Shown here in pieces: positions 19,377 to 28,301 of a DNA stretch of 64,000 nucleotides (positions are counted from its first letter, which is position 1; the number at the start of each line of letters is the position of its first letter). The position numbers were made by a program, and so were the translations under genes. Source of the stretch: Paenibacillus sp. PCH8 (GTDB taxonomy: Bacteria; Bacillota; Bacilli; Paenibacillales; Paenibacillaceae); the NCBI RefSeq assembly GCF_002968835.1, contig NZ_PKQK01000003.1, positions 1 to 64,000 on the forward strand, read 5' to 3'. Below the pieces are notes generated by a model. It did no database searches. It had not been told where the DNA came from and was given only the letters and a program-made list of their open reading frames with translations.

Positions 19377-19401
19377 AACGGTCACCCTGGTGGCCGTTTT
19401 T
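19377..19401 (+). terminator. Terminator of the second ABC operon
   Basis: AACGGTCACC (19377-19386) pairs with GGTGGCCGTT (one mismatch) and runs into a T-stretch. Confidence 0.8.
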
Positions 19402-19519
19402 GTCGTATTCTCATGCATCGTGCTAAAAAGACAAGAGGTAACAAGGCTAATCCAAATGAAAATTTTATATTCATTCGTCCACCTTGATTGACACCCATAT
19501 CATTTATTCAATAATAGGG

Positions 19520-19547
19520 TTGACAATTGAATGAAAGTTACTATAAT
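19520..19547 (+). promoter_or_regulatory. Sigma-A promoter for the CheY/CheC/GGDEF triad
   Basis: TTGACA (19520-19525), a 16-nt spacer and TATAAT (19542-19547) make a near-consensus vegetative promoter. The leader is about 130 nt. The 336-nt gap 19346-19681 otherwise holds only the upstream terminator. Confidence 0.8.
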
Positions 19548-19681
19548 TTATAGTGTTTTGCTTAATCCATCCGTCAGTCTCTTTTCAAGGGTGCCTTGCG
19601 CGCGAATCTCCTTATCAAGAACTGTCCACAGCGCCTGACAAGCCCATACCCTTACCATTTAATTGAGGAGACTGAAGAAAA

Positions 19682-20056
19682 ATGAAAGTATTAATTGTGG
19701 AAGATTCCATCTTTGTACAGAAGTTGCTTCAAAAGCTGATCATGGATCACTTTCCAGAGTGCGAGATTCAGGTTGCAAATAATGGAGAGCTAGGATATAG
19801 CCTATACCAGGAGTTCAAACCTGATCTTATAACGACTGATCTGCTGATGCCTGGATTGAACGGACAAGAAATGCTTCGCATGATTCGGGAAATCGATCGG
19901 GAAGTCCAGATTATTATTTTATCCGCAGATATCCAGAAGGCGACTCGAGAAGAAGTAGAAAAACTGGAAATTTCAGGTTTTATAAATAAACCCTTAACCG
20001 TAGATAAAGCAAACACATTGATTCAACTGATTCAGGTGGCTGCCCATGCTGAATGA
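19682..20056 (+). CDS. Single-domain CheY-like response regulator
   Basis: A stand-alone receiver of 124 residues: acidic pair in IVEDSIF, acceptor Asp in LITTDLLMPGLNG, a Ser in ILSADI and the Lys in GFINKPL. There is no output domain. Its last codons overlap the CheC-like gene (20046), which fits a partner relationship: CheC/CheX proteins dephosphorylate CheY-P. No chemotaxis kinase is nearby, so the phosphodonor is unknown. The promoter is near consensus, suggesting constitutive expression. Confidence 0.92.
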   Translation: MKVLIVEDSIFVQKLLQKLIMDHFPECEIQVANNGELGYSLYQEFKPDLITTDLLMPGLNGQEMLRMIREIDREVQIIILSADIQKATREEVEKLEISGFINKPLTVDKANTLIQLIQVAAHAE

Positions 20057-20681
20057 TATGCAGAAGGATCTGCTCACTGAACTTGTGAACGTATACGTTG
20101 GACAAGCCGCTAATATGCTATCAGAGATTGTTGACAAGCATATTGTGTTGAGCATTCCAGAAGTGGAACTGATCTCCTTCTCTGACGTTAATCCGAAAGA
20201 CCGGAGATACAACATCTTTTTCAATGAAGGACATCTATTCAGATCCTCTTTACAGTTCGGCTATGAATTTCAGGGAAAAGCATTTCTGATGTTTCCTGCG
20301 GAGCAAGCAAAGGTGTTGGCCAATATGTGTCTCGGAGAACTTACGGAGACCGTTGTACCTGAAGATTTTCGCTTAATGGATACGGATCTGGACGTGTTGA
20401 AAGAAGTCAGCAATGTCCTGCTCAACGCGATCATTGGGGAATTCGGTAATTTCCTGGAGTTAAAACTTGAATATGTACTCCCGGATATTGAATTGATCCA
20501 TGGTACCCACTCCGATTCACAGATATTACTTCAAAATGAGGTCTATGTGCTCGTTCTGCATACTTCGTTTTCACTTGCCGATACGGATGTGAAAGGTATT
20601 ATTATTATTGCGCTGAGCATGAGTTCCATTTCAAGCCTACTGGACAAAATTGATGCTTTATTGGGGGCTTATCATGGATAA
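20046..20681 (+). CDS. CheC/CheX-family phosphatase-like protein
   Basis: A 211-residue CheC-family protein. Two copies of the active-site pattern Glu-x-x-Asn occur: LTELVNVYVGQAANML near residue 13 and LKEVSNVLLNAIIGEFG near residue 120. Two sites are typical of CheC. In chemotaxis these proteins remove phosphate from CheY-P; here the substrate is probably the receiver encoded immediately upstream, with which it overlaps by 11 nt. Its stop overlaps the ATG of the diguanylate cyclase gene, so the three genes are translationally coupled. No CheD or flagellar genes are adjacent, so this triad probably controls cyclic-di-GMP rather than a local chemotaxis operon. Confidence 0.88.
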   Translation: MLNDMQKDLLTELVNVYVGQAANMLSEIVDKHIVLSIPEVELISFSDVNPKDRRYNIFFNEGHLFRSSLQFGYEFQGKAFLMFPAEQAKVLANMCLGELTETVVPEDFRLMDTDLDVLKEVSNVLLNAIIGEFGNFLELKLEYVLPDIELIHGTHSDSQILLQNEVYVLVLHTSFSLADTDVKGIIIIALSMSSISSLLDKIDALLGAYHG

Positions 20682-21648
20682 TCTCTTATCACAAGCGTTG
20701 AACAAAGCCAATATGGGCATGATTATCGTTGACAAGCAATTAAAAGTGGTTCTTTGGAATGGTTGGTTGGAACGCTTTACTGGCAAAGGCTCAGAAGAGG
20801 TTGTCGGACAGAATCTGCTTGAGGTATGCCCAAGATTCAAGTTAAACATGTACCTGAACATACTGCAAAATGCGTTATATAATGGCCAGAGCAGATTCTG
20901 CTCCAGCGCTTTACATAAGGCGTTTATTCTTCCTGGAGAGGGAGAGGATCAACATTTTTTCAAACAGAACATGCATGTTGACCCGCTTTATGAAGATAAA
21001 CGCAGTTATGCACTCATTCAGATTAGTGACATGACGAGTACCAATACCCGCGTATACAAACTGAAGAACCTGATCAAGGAACTTGATGTCGAGTACAACA
21101 AAATTAAAATATCTGAACAGATCAGCAAACATCTGTCGTTGCATGATACGCTTACCGGTCTGCCTAATCGTATGGCGTTTAATGATCGCCTTGTCTTAGC
21201 TATGAACCATGCTCAACGAAGTGAAGGCAAGCTGGCCGTGATGTATGTGGATACGGATGGTTTTAAGCAAATTAATGATGGATATGGGCATGATGTGGGT
21301 GATCAAGTCTTATTGGAGACAGCAAAACGATTGAAGGAAAACATCCGCAGCACGGACATTGTGGCACGGCACGGTGGGGACGAATTCAGTATCATATTAA
21401 GTGAGTTGAAGGATAGTCAGCATGCTGAGAATGTCGCCAAAAAACTGGCAGCTGCATTCGAGATGCCTTTCGAAATTGCTGACAATCACATCTACCTTTC
21501 CGTCAGCATTGGGGTTAGCTTGTATCCTGAGCATGGACAGGAATCATCTATGCTTCTGAAATATGCCGATCTGGCCATGTACCGAATTAAGAAAAATGGC
21601 AAGAACGGATATGCTATTTTTGATGCAGAGAAAGATCATACACGGTGA
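20674..21648 (+). CDS. PAS-GGDEF diguanylate cyclase
   Basis: Predicted cytoplasmic cyclic-di-GMP synthase of 324 residues. The N-terminal PAS domain (about 5-115) begins ALNKANMGMIIVDKQLKVV; a short coiled linker follows; the GGDEF domain (about 150-318) has DTLTGLPNRMAF, the metal/substrate motif RHGGDEFSII (intact GGDEF, so probably active) and SIGVSLYPEHG. An inhibitory RxxD site is not obvious. ATG 20674 is preferred over upstream starts because TTGGGGG precedes it and it overlaps the CheC stop. Control by the CheY/CheC pair is inference from the overlap. Confidence 0.92.
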   Translation: MDNLLSQALNKANMGMIIVDKQLKVVLWNGWLERFTGKGSEEVVGQNLLEVCPRFKLNMYLNILQNALYNGQSRFCSSALHKAFILPGEGEDQHFFKQNMHVDPLYEDKRSYALIQISDMTSTNTRVYKLKNLIKELDVEYNKIKISEQISKHLSLHDTLTGLPNRMAFNDRLVLAMNHAQRSEGKLAVMYVDTDGFKQINDGYGHDVGDQVLLETAKRLKENIRSTDIVARHGGDEFSIILSELKDSQHAENVAKKLAAAFEMPFEIADNHIYLSVSIGVSLYPEHGQESSMLLKYADLAMYRIKKNGKNGYAIFDAEKDHTR

Positions 21649-21780
21649 GAGAGTAGTGGCGCGTTCAACAGCGTTCGAACGAAAAACATGATACATGTGA
21701 ATTTCTTGAAGTTGCTTCCAAAGCGACTTTATTTGTCTATACAATAAACATGAGAAACGCATATAATGATTGCTGACAAT

Positions 21781-21831
21781 CAAATCAAGCGCCTGATTCC
21801 TTCCTATGTTGAAGGATAGGTGCTTGATTTG
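21781..21831 (+). terminator. Long hairpin after the diguanylate cyclase gene
   Basis: CAAATCAAGC (21781-21790) pairs perfectly with GCTTGATTTG (21822-21831), with an inner CCTTC/GAAGG stem. No clear T-run follows, so termination strength is uncertain. Confidence 0.5.
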
Positions 21832-21950
21832 TGTCAATTCTGGACCATACCATGTGCTAGTCACACGAAAATCTTAAAAAATGGATATCTCTGCTTTGAA
21901 GTTTGCTATAGTGTAGTGCTCCTTATCAGTATAAAATGGAAATACCAACC

Positions 21951-21966
21951 ATGTAAGCGTTTTATA
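21951..21966. promoter_or_regulatory. cre-like site upstream of the lichenase
   Basis: ATGTAAGCGTTTTATA matches 14 of 16 positions of WTGNNARCGNWWWCAW and lies about 90 bp upstream of the GH16 start. The 405-nt gap 21649-22053 otherwise holds the long hairpin at 21781 and no gene I can support. Confidence 0.5.
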
Positions 21967-22053
21967 TTCGTTGTAGCAAAGATGTTTGCCGGTTCTCCGG
22001 TGGATGACTTGCCTCGATCCTTGCATGGTTGGAATCATGGATGGAGGTGTATG

Positions 22054-22767
22054 ATGAAGAGGAAGTCTTGGTATACTCTGGCGGTAACAGGCATCATTTC
22101 TCTGTTTTTTTCAGTAAGCGCTTTCGCGGGTTATGTTTTCTGGGAACCTCTAAGCTACTTCAACGCAAACACGTGGCAAAAGGCGGACGGTTATTCCAAT
22201 GGATCTATGTTCAATTGTACATGGAGGGCTAACAATGTCAATTTCACAAGTGACGGTAAGCTTAAACTGGGTTTAACCAGTTCTGCACAGAACAAGTTTG
22301 ATTGCGGAGAGTACCGTTCCACGAATACGTATAGCTACGGCTTGTATGAAGTCAGTATGAAACCTGCCAAAAACACAGGTATAGTTTCCTCCTTTTTTAC
22401 GTACACAGGACCGGCTCATGGTACACAGTGGGATGAAATTGATATTGAATTTTTAGGAAAAGACACAACTAAAGTACAGTTTAATTATTATACTAATAGG
22501 GTTGGCAATCATGAGAAGGTTATCAATCTAGGCTTTGATGCATCGCAAGGTTTCCATACGTATGCATTCGATTGGCAGCCGGGACATATCAAATGGTATG
22601 TGGATGGCGTGTTGAAGCATACCGCAACCAACAATATCCCCAAAATACCAGGTAAAATTATGATGAACATCTGGAACGGAACAGGTGTTGATGGCTGGCT
22701 CGGTCCTTATAATGGTGCCAATCCGCTCTATGCAGAGTATGACTGGGTTAAATACACGAGTAATTAA
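22054..22767 (+). CDS. bglS: GH16 lichenase (endo-1,3-1,4-beta-glucanase), secreted
   Basis: Secreted mixed-linkage beta-glucanase of 237 residues. The signal peptide runs to about residue 24 (VSAFAG). The catalytic motif is DEIDIEF with Glu128 as nucleophile, Asp130 and Glu132 as acid/base. The mature chain, with [19 protein letters not shown] and [11 protein letters not shown], is that of the Bacillus/Paenibacillus lichenases. ATG 22054 is preferred because GGAGGT ends 5 nt before it; ATG 22051 is the alternative. A much longer open frame upstream is not needed. It stands alone with its own terminator, ahead of the beta-glucan import genes. Confidence 0.96.
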   Translation: MKRKSWYTLAVTGIISLFFSVSAFAGYVFWEPLSYFNANTWQKADGYSNGSMFNCTWRANNVNFTSDGKLKLGLTSSAQNKFDCGEYRSTNTYSYGLYEVSMKPAKNTGIVSSFFTYTGPAHGTQWDEIDIEFLGKDTTKVQFNYYTNRVGNHEKVINLGFDASQGFHTYAFDWQPGHIKWYVDGVLKHTATNNIPKIPGKIMMNIWNGTGVDGWLGPYNGANPLYAEYDWVKYTSN

Positions 22768-22775
22768 GCAGACAG

Positions 22776-22801
22776 AAGCAGCCGCTAACGGCTGCTTTTT
22801 T
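22776..22801 (+). terminator. Terminator of the lichenase gene
   Basis: AGCAGCCG-CTAA-CGGCTGCT followed by six T. Confidence 0.9.
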
Positions 22802-22871
22802 CTATATCCAGGCGTTGTATTTATTAAATATATGTATTCAATATCCAATATCCTAAATAAATGCAATAAAT

Positions 22872-22916
22872 GTTGCAATATTAGTATGGGCATAATTATC
22901 AATCATTCATTATGAT
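22872..22916 (+). promoter_or_regulatory. Candidate YesN-type operator and promoter of the third binding protein
   Basis: GTTGCAATATTAG (22872-22884) is repeated exactly at 28196-28208. A -10-like TATGAT lies 39 nt after its start (22911-22916) with no good -35 box, as expected for an activator-dependent promoter. TGTAA-N6-TTACA (22922-22937) lies just downstream. Confidence 0.45.
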
Positions 22917-22955
22917 TAACCTGTAAGCAACATTACATAGACTGGGGGAACAAAG

Positions 22956-24644
22956 TTGGACACAAGTAAAAAGAGACGAGTAGGCAGCTTGGTCATGATC
23001 GGTGTATTGGCCCTGTCAGCAGCCTTGAGTGGATGCAGCAGCAGCGGGAGCGACAAGCAAGCAGAATCGAGTACACCAGCGACAACGTTGGAGCTCAAAA
23101 ATGGGAAGTATGATCCGCCCGTGTCTATTACGTATTTGCGGCCATGGGGTCCAGATGTGAAGTTTAAGCCAGGCGAAGATCAGGACAACAACGTCCATAC
23201 GAAATGGGCGAAGGAGAAGCTTGGAATCGAACTGAAAAACCAGTGGATATCTCCTTCCACCAATAATGCATTCGAGACGAAGCTGCGTCTATCGCTTGCT
23301 TCCAATGCGGACATGCCAGACATTATTTCGTATCGCGGTGAATTCAATCTGGTGCGTGAATTGATTGAGTCCGGAAAATTTGTCGATGCGGGCCAGTTGT
23401 TTGACAAATATGCCAGCGACACATGGAAAGCAGCCGTAAACGAAGATCCTTCCGTATGGTATCCATACATGCAAGATGGCAAGAAAATCGGCATTCCGAT
23501 TCTGGACTATTCCTATAATGGTGATCCTGTCATGTGGATACGTGAAGACTGGATGAAGAAATTCAATCTGGAAGCACCTAAAACCATAGATGATCTTGAA
23601 GTGATTATGGAAACGTTTACGAATCAAGATCCGGATGGTAACGGCAAGCAGGATACGTACGGACTGACCATTGGCTTCAAGAACTGGCTGAACACATGGA
23701 TGTCAGAAGCTGGATGGGTCTTTGGTGCTTATGGTACAATGCCGAACCAATGGAATCTGACGGCAGACGGAAAACTTGAATACGGTTCCGTGACACCCGG
23801 TGCGAAGCAGGCTTTAGCCAAATTACAAAGCTGGATGAGCAAAGGCTATATCCCGGAAGAAGCCGGCGTGTATGACGAGACGAAGGCTGCTGAAGAATTT
23901 ACCGCTGGAAAAGCAGGTATTGTGGTAGGTCCTCACTGGATGCCATCCTGGCCGCTGGAGGATGTGAAGAAGAACAATCCTGAGGCTGAATACAAGGCGT
24001 ATCCAATTCCTTCCGGTCCAAACGGCCAAGCAGGAAGACATGGTACGTCGAATGGAAATGGCGTAGTTCTGATTAACAAAGACATGAAGAATCCGGAAGC
24101 CTTTTTCACCTATCAGAACTATCTCTTTGATCACTATGCGAATCCCAAAGAGGGTGATGAGTTCGAGCATGGATTTGCCGAAGGATACGATTGGGTTATG
24201 GTAGATGGGAAACCATCAACCGATTCAAGCCTTACAGGTGGTTATGCTCCCGAGAAGTACACCTTAACGTTTGATGGAGCGCGTATTCCGAATCTGAGCA
24301 TGACAACACTTGCGAAGCTGGCAAGCGGTGAAGAAGCAACTACGCCATTTGAGAAAAAAATCAAATCAGGCGTACCTACACCTATGCTTGATGCAGCCAA
24401 AATTGTTCTGGATCAAAAGGACATCGTTTTCAATCAAATGTTTACCGGTGCGCCTTCGACAACCATGCAGATGAATAATGATATTTTGACGAAGATGGAG
24501 AAGGATACCTTCTCTCAGATTGTATATGGCAAAACCTCTCCGGATACGTTCGACTCCTTTGTTGAGAAATGGAAGTCTTCAGGCGGAGATCAGATTACGA
24601 AAGAAGTTAACGAGTGGTATGATTCCGTGAAAAGCGGAAAATAA
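22956..24644 (+). CDS. Extracellular sugar-binding lipoprotein (LplA type), beta-glucan locus
   Basis: Lipoprotein of 562 residues starting with TTG after CTGGGGGAAC. The signal peptide ends LSGC, then a Ser-rich tether. The mature part shows the long-binder family features, including TNQDPDGNGKQDTYGL (calcium-loop-like) and a C-terminal KEVNEWYDS helix. It is separated from its probable permeases (28302, 29268) by the divergently placed YesN/YesM genes, and the same 13-nt motif lies upstream of both transcripts, which supports a shared regulon. The neighbouring lichenase and laminarinase suggest beta-glucan oligosaccharides as cargo; that is inference. Confidence 0.92.
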   Translation: MDTSKKRRVGSLVMIGVLALSAALSGCSSSGSDKQAESSTPATTLELKNGKYDPPVSITYLRPWGPDVKFKPGEDQDNNVHTKWAKEKLGIELKNQWISPSTNNAFETKLRLSLASNADMPDIISYRGEFNLVRELIESGKFVDAGQLFDKYASDTWKAAVNEDPSVWYPYMQDGKKIGIPILDYSYNGDPVMWIREDWMKKFNLEAPKTIDDLEVIMETFTNQDPDGNGKQDTYGLTIGFKNWLNTWMSEAGWVFGAYGTMPNQWNLTADGKLEYGSVTPGAKQALAKLQSWMSKGYIPEEAGVYDETKAAEEFTAGKAGIVVGPHWMPSWPLEDVKKNNPEAEYKAYPIPSGPNGQAGRHGTSNGNGVVLINKDMKNPEAFFTYQNYLFDHYANPKEGDEFEHGFAEGYDWVMVDGKPSTDSSLTGGYAPEKYTLTFDGARIPNLSMTTLAKLASGEEATTPFEKKIKSGVPTPMLDAAKIVLDQKDIVFNQMFTGAPSTTMQMNNDILTKMEKDTFSQIVYGKTSPDTFDSFVEKWKSSGGDQITKEVNEWYDSVKSGK

Positions 24645-24692
24645 TAAGAGCAGGGCTGCCTGAATTGATTCATCGCGGCCACATATGCACCC

Positions 24693-24731
24693 AAAAGGCA
24701 TTGCAGGAGAAGATCTCCGGCAATGCCTTTT
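24693..24731. terminator. Bidirectional terminator between convergent genes
   Basis: AAAAGGCATTGC (24693-24704) pairs with GCAATGCCTTTT (24720-24731). The T- and A-rich ends allow it to serve both the binding-protein gene and the convergent response regulator gene. Confidence 0.85.
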
Positions 24732-24793
24732 CGTATGCGACATGGAGGATAACGAGGAAGAAACCCGCCAGGATGTCAGATTTGAGATGTCCG

Positions 24794-26434
24794 TCAAACC
24801 GGTAGATTTTCCCGATATTCTTGCGGTGTAAGATCATAAAATTTCTTGAATACTCGAATGAAATAAGCGGTATTGTTGTAACCGACAAGTTCGGCGATTT
24901 CAAACACCTTGGCGGATGACGTTCGCAAATGATATACTGCTTTCTCCATTCTCAATCGATATACGTAGGCTGTAAGTGCTTCACCAGTCTCAGCCTTGTA
25001 CACCTTGGACAAGTACACCGGATGCAGATGCACATGGTCGGCAATCGCAGGCAGAGATACATCTCCAGCCAGATGAAGGTCTACGAAGCTTTTGACGCTG
25101 CGTACAATGGTGCTGTGATTGTCTCTAAGCTCTTGTTCGGCATCATCTCGTATGTAATGAAGTGTACGTATGGACCAGTCCTGCAATTGATGTGCTGTGG
25201 AGTAACTGGGAGCTTGAAAGTAGCGATAAGACTCTGTTGGAATCAAAGAAGATATTTGTTTGCCATTTTTATGAATGATGTACGCAAACGCACCTGCAAT
25301 AGCAAAATACACCTCAAAAGTTGACTCCGCAATATCATGATGTTCATTCGAATGCAGCAGTTCCTCAAAAATGTGCTCGATTTTCTGTTCCACATCCTCA
25401 AAACGACCAGCTTCAAGCAGGCTAATCAACGTTGGCGGCTGATAAAGCGACCTGATCGTATGCAGAGGATTGGCGTCCGTTTCATCGGAAGCTGTGACAA
25501 ACAAACCTTGAACCTGACCCATCCGTTTACGCATGGACATGACCGTTCGCTCATAGATTTCTCCAATTTCGTACGGGAACTTACCCCAATTGGATACGGA
25601 AATCGAGATTGCACCCTTCAAGTATAACTGAACATTGGTTTGAATCTGGGCAGCATACTGCTCAAGCAGGGTCTGGGGCGTCTCGCCCCTGTTATAACTC
25701 ATCGTTGCTGAATGCTTCATACTGACGAGAACAACAATGTAATCGTGCACGTCTCTTGTATGCCAGATATGAAAATGAGTATGCATCACTTCACTAATGA
25801 TATTACATATCGCATATTCCATCAGGGCGAGGTCGCCGTGTGCCATATCGGATAAATGCTTCTCCATACGAATAATCAGCATGCCGAGATCCTCTCCTAC
25901 GGAGTAGGGAAGCTCCAGCAGTTCAAGCTTGTCTACCAACGTCTTCGGATCATAGACTTTTCCAGTCAGCAACTCATGCAGCATCGTGGATTGAAGCAAT
26001 GGCAGATGATCCTGAAAGGCGTGTAAGGCCCGTTGATGGGATGCAGCTGTTTCCCATTTTTCTTTGATTCGATGAACGAGACGTTGCACGGATTCGATCA
26101 GATCTTCATCACTAACAGGTTTCAGCAGGTAATCGAAGCTTTCCTGCGCAATGGCCTGTTTGGCATATTCAAAATCAGCGTGACCAGATAACAGAATCGT
26201 CTGCACATGGGGCCACTTTTCGTGAATCGCGGTAATAAGTGCAATGCCTGACATTTCAGGCATACGTATATCCGTAATAACAATGTCAATGTCGTGATTG
26301 TCCATGATTTCCAGCGCTACGGCACCGGATAAGGCTTCATGAACCGTACCGATCCCGCAGCTTTCCCACGGAATAGTCTCGGCCAGCGTTTCCACGACTG
26401 AACGTTCATCGTCTACTAGTAATATTTGCAGCAT
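24794..26434 (-). CDS. YesN-type response regulator (REC + AraC HTH), beta-glucan locus
   Basis: A 546-residue regulator. The receiver (about 1-125) has LVDDERSV, acceptor Asp in IVITDIRMPEMSG, LLSGHADF and LLKP. A linker of about 290 residues follows, then an AraC domain (about 440-543) with VYLSKVYKAETG and LVGYNNTAYFIRVFKK. AGGTGAACGACCC precedes the ATG. It begins 11 nt after the kinase stop. The transporter genes on both sides, and the 13-nt motif they share, make it the likely activator of the beta-glucan importer. Confidence 0.93.
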   Translation of the reverse strand: MLQILLVDDERSVVETLAETIPWESCGIGTVHEALSGAVALEIMDNHDIDIVITDIRMPEMSGIALITAIHEKWPHVQTILLSGHADFEYAKQAIAQESFDYLLKPVSDEDLIESVQRLVHRIKEKWETAASHQRALHAFQDHLPLLQSTMLHELLTGKVYDPKTLVDKLELLELPYSVGEDLGMLIIRMEKHLSDMAHGDLALMEYAICNIISEVMHTHFHIWHTRDVHDYIVVLVSMKHSATMSYNRGETPQTLLEQYAAQIQTNVQLYLKGAISISVSNWGKFPYEIGEIYERTVMSMRKRMGQVQGLFVTASDETDANPLHTIRSLYQPPTLISLLEAGRFEDVEQKIEHIFEELLHSNEHHDIAESTFEVYFAIAGAFAYIIHKNGKQISSLIPTESYRYFQAPSYSTAHQLQDWSIRTLHYIRDDAEQELRDNHSTIVRSVKSFVDLHLAGDVSLPAIADHVHLHPVYLSKVYKAETGEALTAYVYRLRMEKAVYHLRTSSAKVFEIAELVGYNNTAYFIRVFKKFYDLTPQEYRENLPV

Positions 26435-26445
26435 GGGTCGTTCAC

Positions 26446-28155
26446 CTACTTGTCTGTATTATCGTGCCATGTGATGTTAACTTTAATCCCACCCGATGAA
26501 GAATGATCATAAGTAAGTCCAGACCCTTCGCCGTACTGAAAAGACAAACGCTGATGCACATTCCATGTACCACATCCCATGTTCTCATCCAGCGGTTTGA
26601 GAAGATTGTCCCTCAGATGAACAAGCTGTTCCTCAGACATACCAAGCCCGCTGTCCTCCACTGTAATTGTGTACACGTCATCCTCGCAGTCTGCATAGAT
26701 TTTAATCTCGCCATCCACCGATTTGGGCTCCAGACCATGAATAATAGCGTTCTCAATAATAGGCTGGAGGGTCAGTCTGGGAACTGTTTTATCTAAAATA
26801 TCATGGGGCACGTCGATTGTAAAATGCATCCGCTCCAGACGAAGTGACTGAATTTCCAAATAATTTTTGACCATTGTCAGTTCTTCACGAAGCGTGGCTT
26901 GATCCTTTTCGGACCTGGTTATGTATCGGTAATACTCTCCCAGATTCAGTGCCATGGCGACCACGGCCTTTTCATTTTTCATTCGGGCCATGTTCTTGAT
27001 ATAGAAGAGACAGTTATAGAGAAAATGGGGATTGATCTGCGATTGCAGCTGCTTGAGCGTGGCTTCGCGGCTTCTTAATTTCTCCTCATATACATTCTCG
27101 ATTAACTCTTGAATTCGTTGAGCCATGATGTTGAAACGTGCAAATAACAGACTGAATTCATTACGCGCCGGATGGTGCAGACGAACGGAAAAATCCCCGG
27201 TGGATAAGCGATTCGTTCCTTTCACCAACTGTAGGAGCGGAAGCTGCACACTGCGATAGAGTGTATACAACACAACGACGCTCATCACGATCAGGACGGC
27301 AATTGAAGCGTAAAACAGATTTCGACTGCTCGTAACCGGCTTTAATATTTGCTGCATGGGAACATAGTCAACATAATACCAGCCGAGGCTCTTAGATTGA
27401 ATGTAGGAGACGTAATATTCCGTTTTGTTTAATGTTGTACTGAACCCGCCGCTGGCTTGCAACGGTGCTTCTCTCAGAGTAGGCAGGATGGCATTCAAGG
27501 TATCCTTTCCGGAGCTATTGCTGATTAAACCATAATCGGGATGGAACATAAATGGGTCGCCCTTATTGTTTAATTTGTTTTGATTAAGGAGCGCAGTTAA
27601 GTGATGAACTGGAAAACTGATTTTGGTAATTAATCTGGCTTTGCCGGGTTTCGCCATTGCTGTCGTTGGATCGGTGGTGTACCAGATAAACCGATGATCG
27701 GCATAGGTCCAGGACTGAGAGAGCGGCTCCTTAAATTCATTATCCGTGTACGGGATGTAAGCATAATAATCCGTTGATATCACTTTTTTCATCCGGGGGA
27801 AATACAACGTAATGGTCGAATGCCATTTGCTTGCTGCGTTGTACAGATTCATCTTCTCCAGAATGGCGCTTCCAACTTTCACGCGTTCATAAGGAATATC
27901 TTTGTAGTCAGGGCGTTGATATTCCTGAATGCTGGAATCTTGTCCAATGGACATCCCATATAATGACAGTTGGTAAATATTGGATTCTACTGAATCGGCA
28001 AATGTTGATAGATGATTCATCGTATTGTTCTGAATCTCGCGTTCGATGACACGCACGCTTTCCCGGTTCGAGTATGTGTAGAGAAACAATACCAGAATAA
28101 GCAGCATCACAAACAACAATGTAATTTTGGTAAAAACATTCATGCGTGTGAACAA
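26446..28155 (-). CDS. YesM-type sensor histidine kinase, beta-glucan locus
   Basis: Membrane kinase of 569 residues. First membrane helix about 8-28 (TLLFVMLLILVLFLYTYS, in part), an extracellular Cache-like sensor to about 280, a second helix (IAVLIVMSVVVLYTLY), a HAMP linker (LSTGDFSVRLHH) and the His_kinase core: SQINPHFLYNCLFYI, N box IIENAIIHGLE and EDSGLGMSEE. TTG 28155 is preferred: AAGGAGG lies 7 nt upstream in the transcript, and the ATG four codons later is further from it. It is transcribed with the regulator behind it and divergently from the permease genes. Confidence 0.93.
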   Translation of the reverse strand: MFTRMNVFTKITLLFVMLLILVLFLYTYSNRESVRVIEREIQNNTMNHLSTFADSVESNIYQLSLYGMSIGQDSSIQEYQRPDYKDIPYERVKVGSAILEKMNLYNAASKWHSTITLYFPRMKKVISTDYYAYIPYTDNEFKEPLSQSWTYADHRFIWYTTDPTTAMAKPGKARLITKISFPVHHLTALLNQNKLNNKGDPFMFHPDYGLISNSSGKDTLNAILPTLREAPLQASGGFSTTLNKTEYYVSYIQSKSLGWYYVDYVPMQQILKPVTSSRNLFYASIAVLIVMSVVVLYTLYRSVQLPLLQLVKGTNRLSTGDFSVRLHHPARNEFSLLFARFNIMAQRIQELIENVYEEKLRSREATLKQLQSQINPHFLYNCLFYIKNMARMKNEKAVVAMALNLGEYYRYITRSEKDQATLREELTMVKNYLEIQSLRLERMHFTIDVPHDILDKTVPRLTLQPIIENAIIHGLEPKSVDGEIKIYADCEDDVYTITVEDSGLGMSEEQLVHLRDNLLKPLDENMGCGTWNVHQRLSFQYGEGSGLTYDHSSSGGIKVNITWHDNTDK

Positions 28156-28195
28156 AGTCCAACCTCCTTAATCTCATTAAAATATTGATATCGTT

Positions 28196-28239
28196 GTTGC
28201 AATATTAGGATATAGATTGCAAATTTCCATTGCTATAAT
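28196..28239 (+). promoter_or_regulatory. Candidate operator and promoter in the kinase/permease divergent region
   Basis: GTTGCAATATTAG (28196-28208) is identical to the copy at 22872. TATAAT (28234-28239) lies 38 nt after its start and has no good -35 box. Spacing is almost the same as in front of the binding-protein gene, which supports a common activator. Confidence 0.5.
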
Positions 28240-28301
28240 TTTAATATACAAGTTCACGATGACTTGTAAAATACAAAATTTAGAACATGGGGGATGTAGG
28301 A

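Noticed and set aside
21820..22053. Upstream extension of the lichenase frame
   Set aside because: It would run through the cre-like site and the 3' arm of the hairpin, and put the signal peptide in the middle of the protein. GGAGGT supports the start at 22054.
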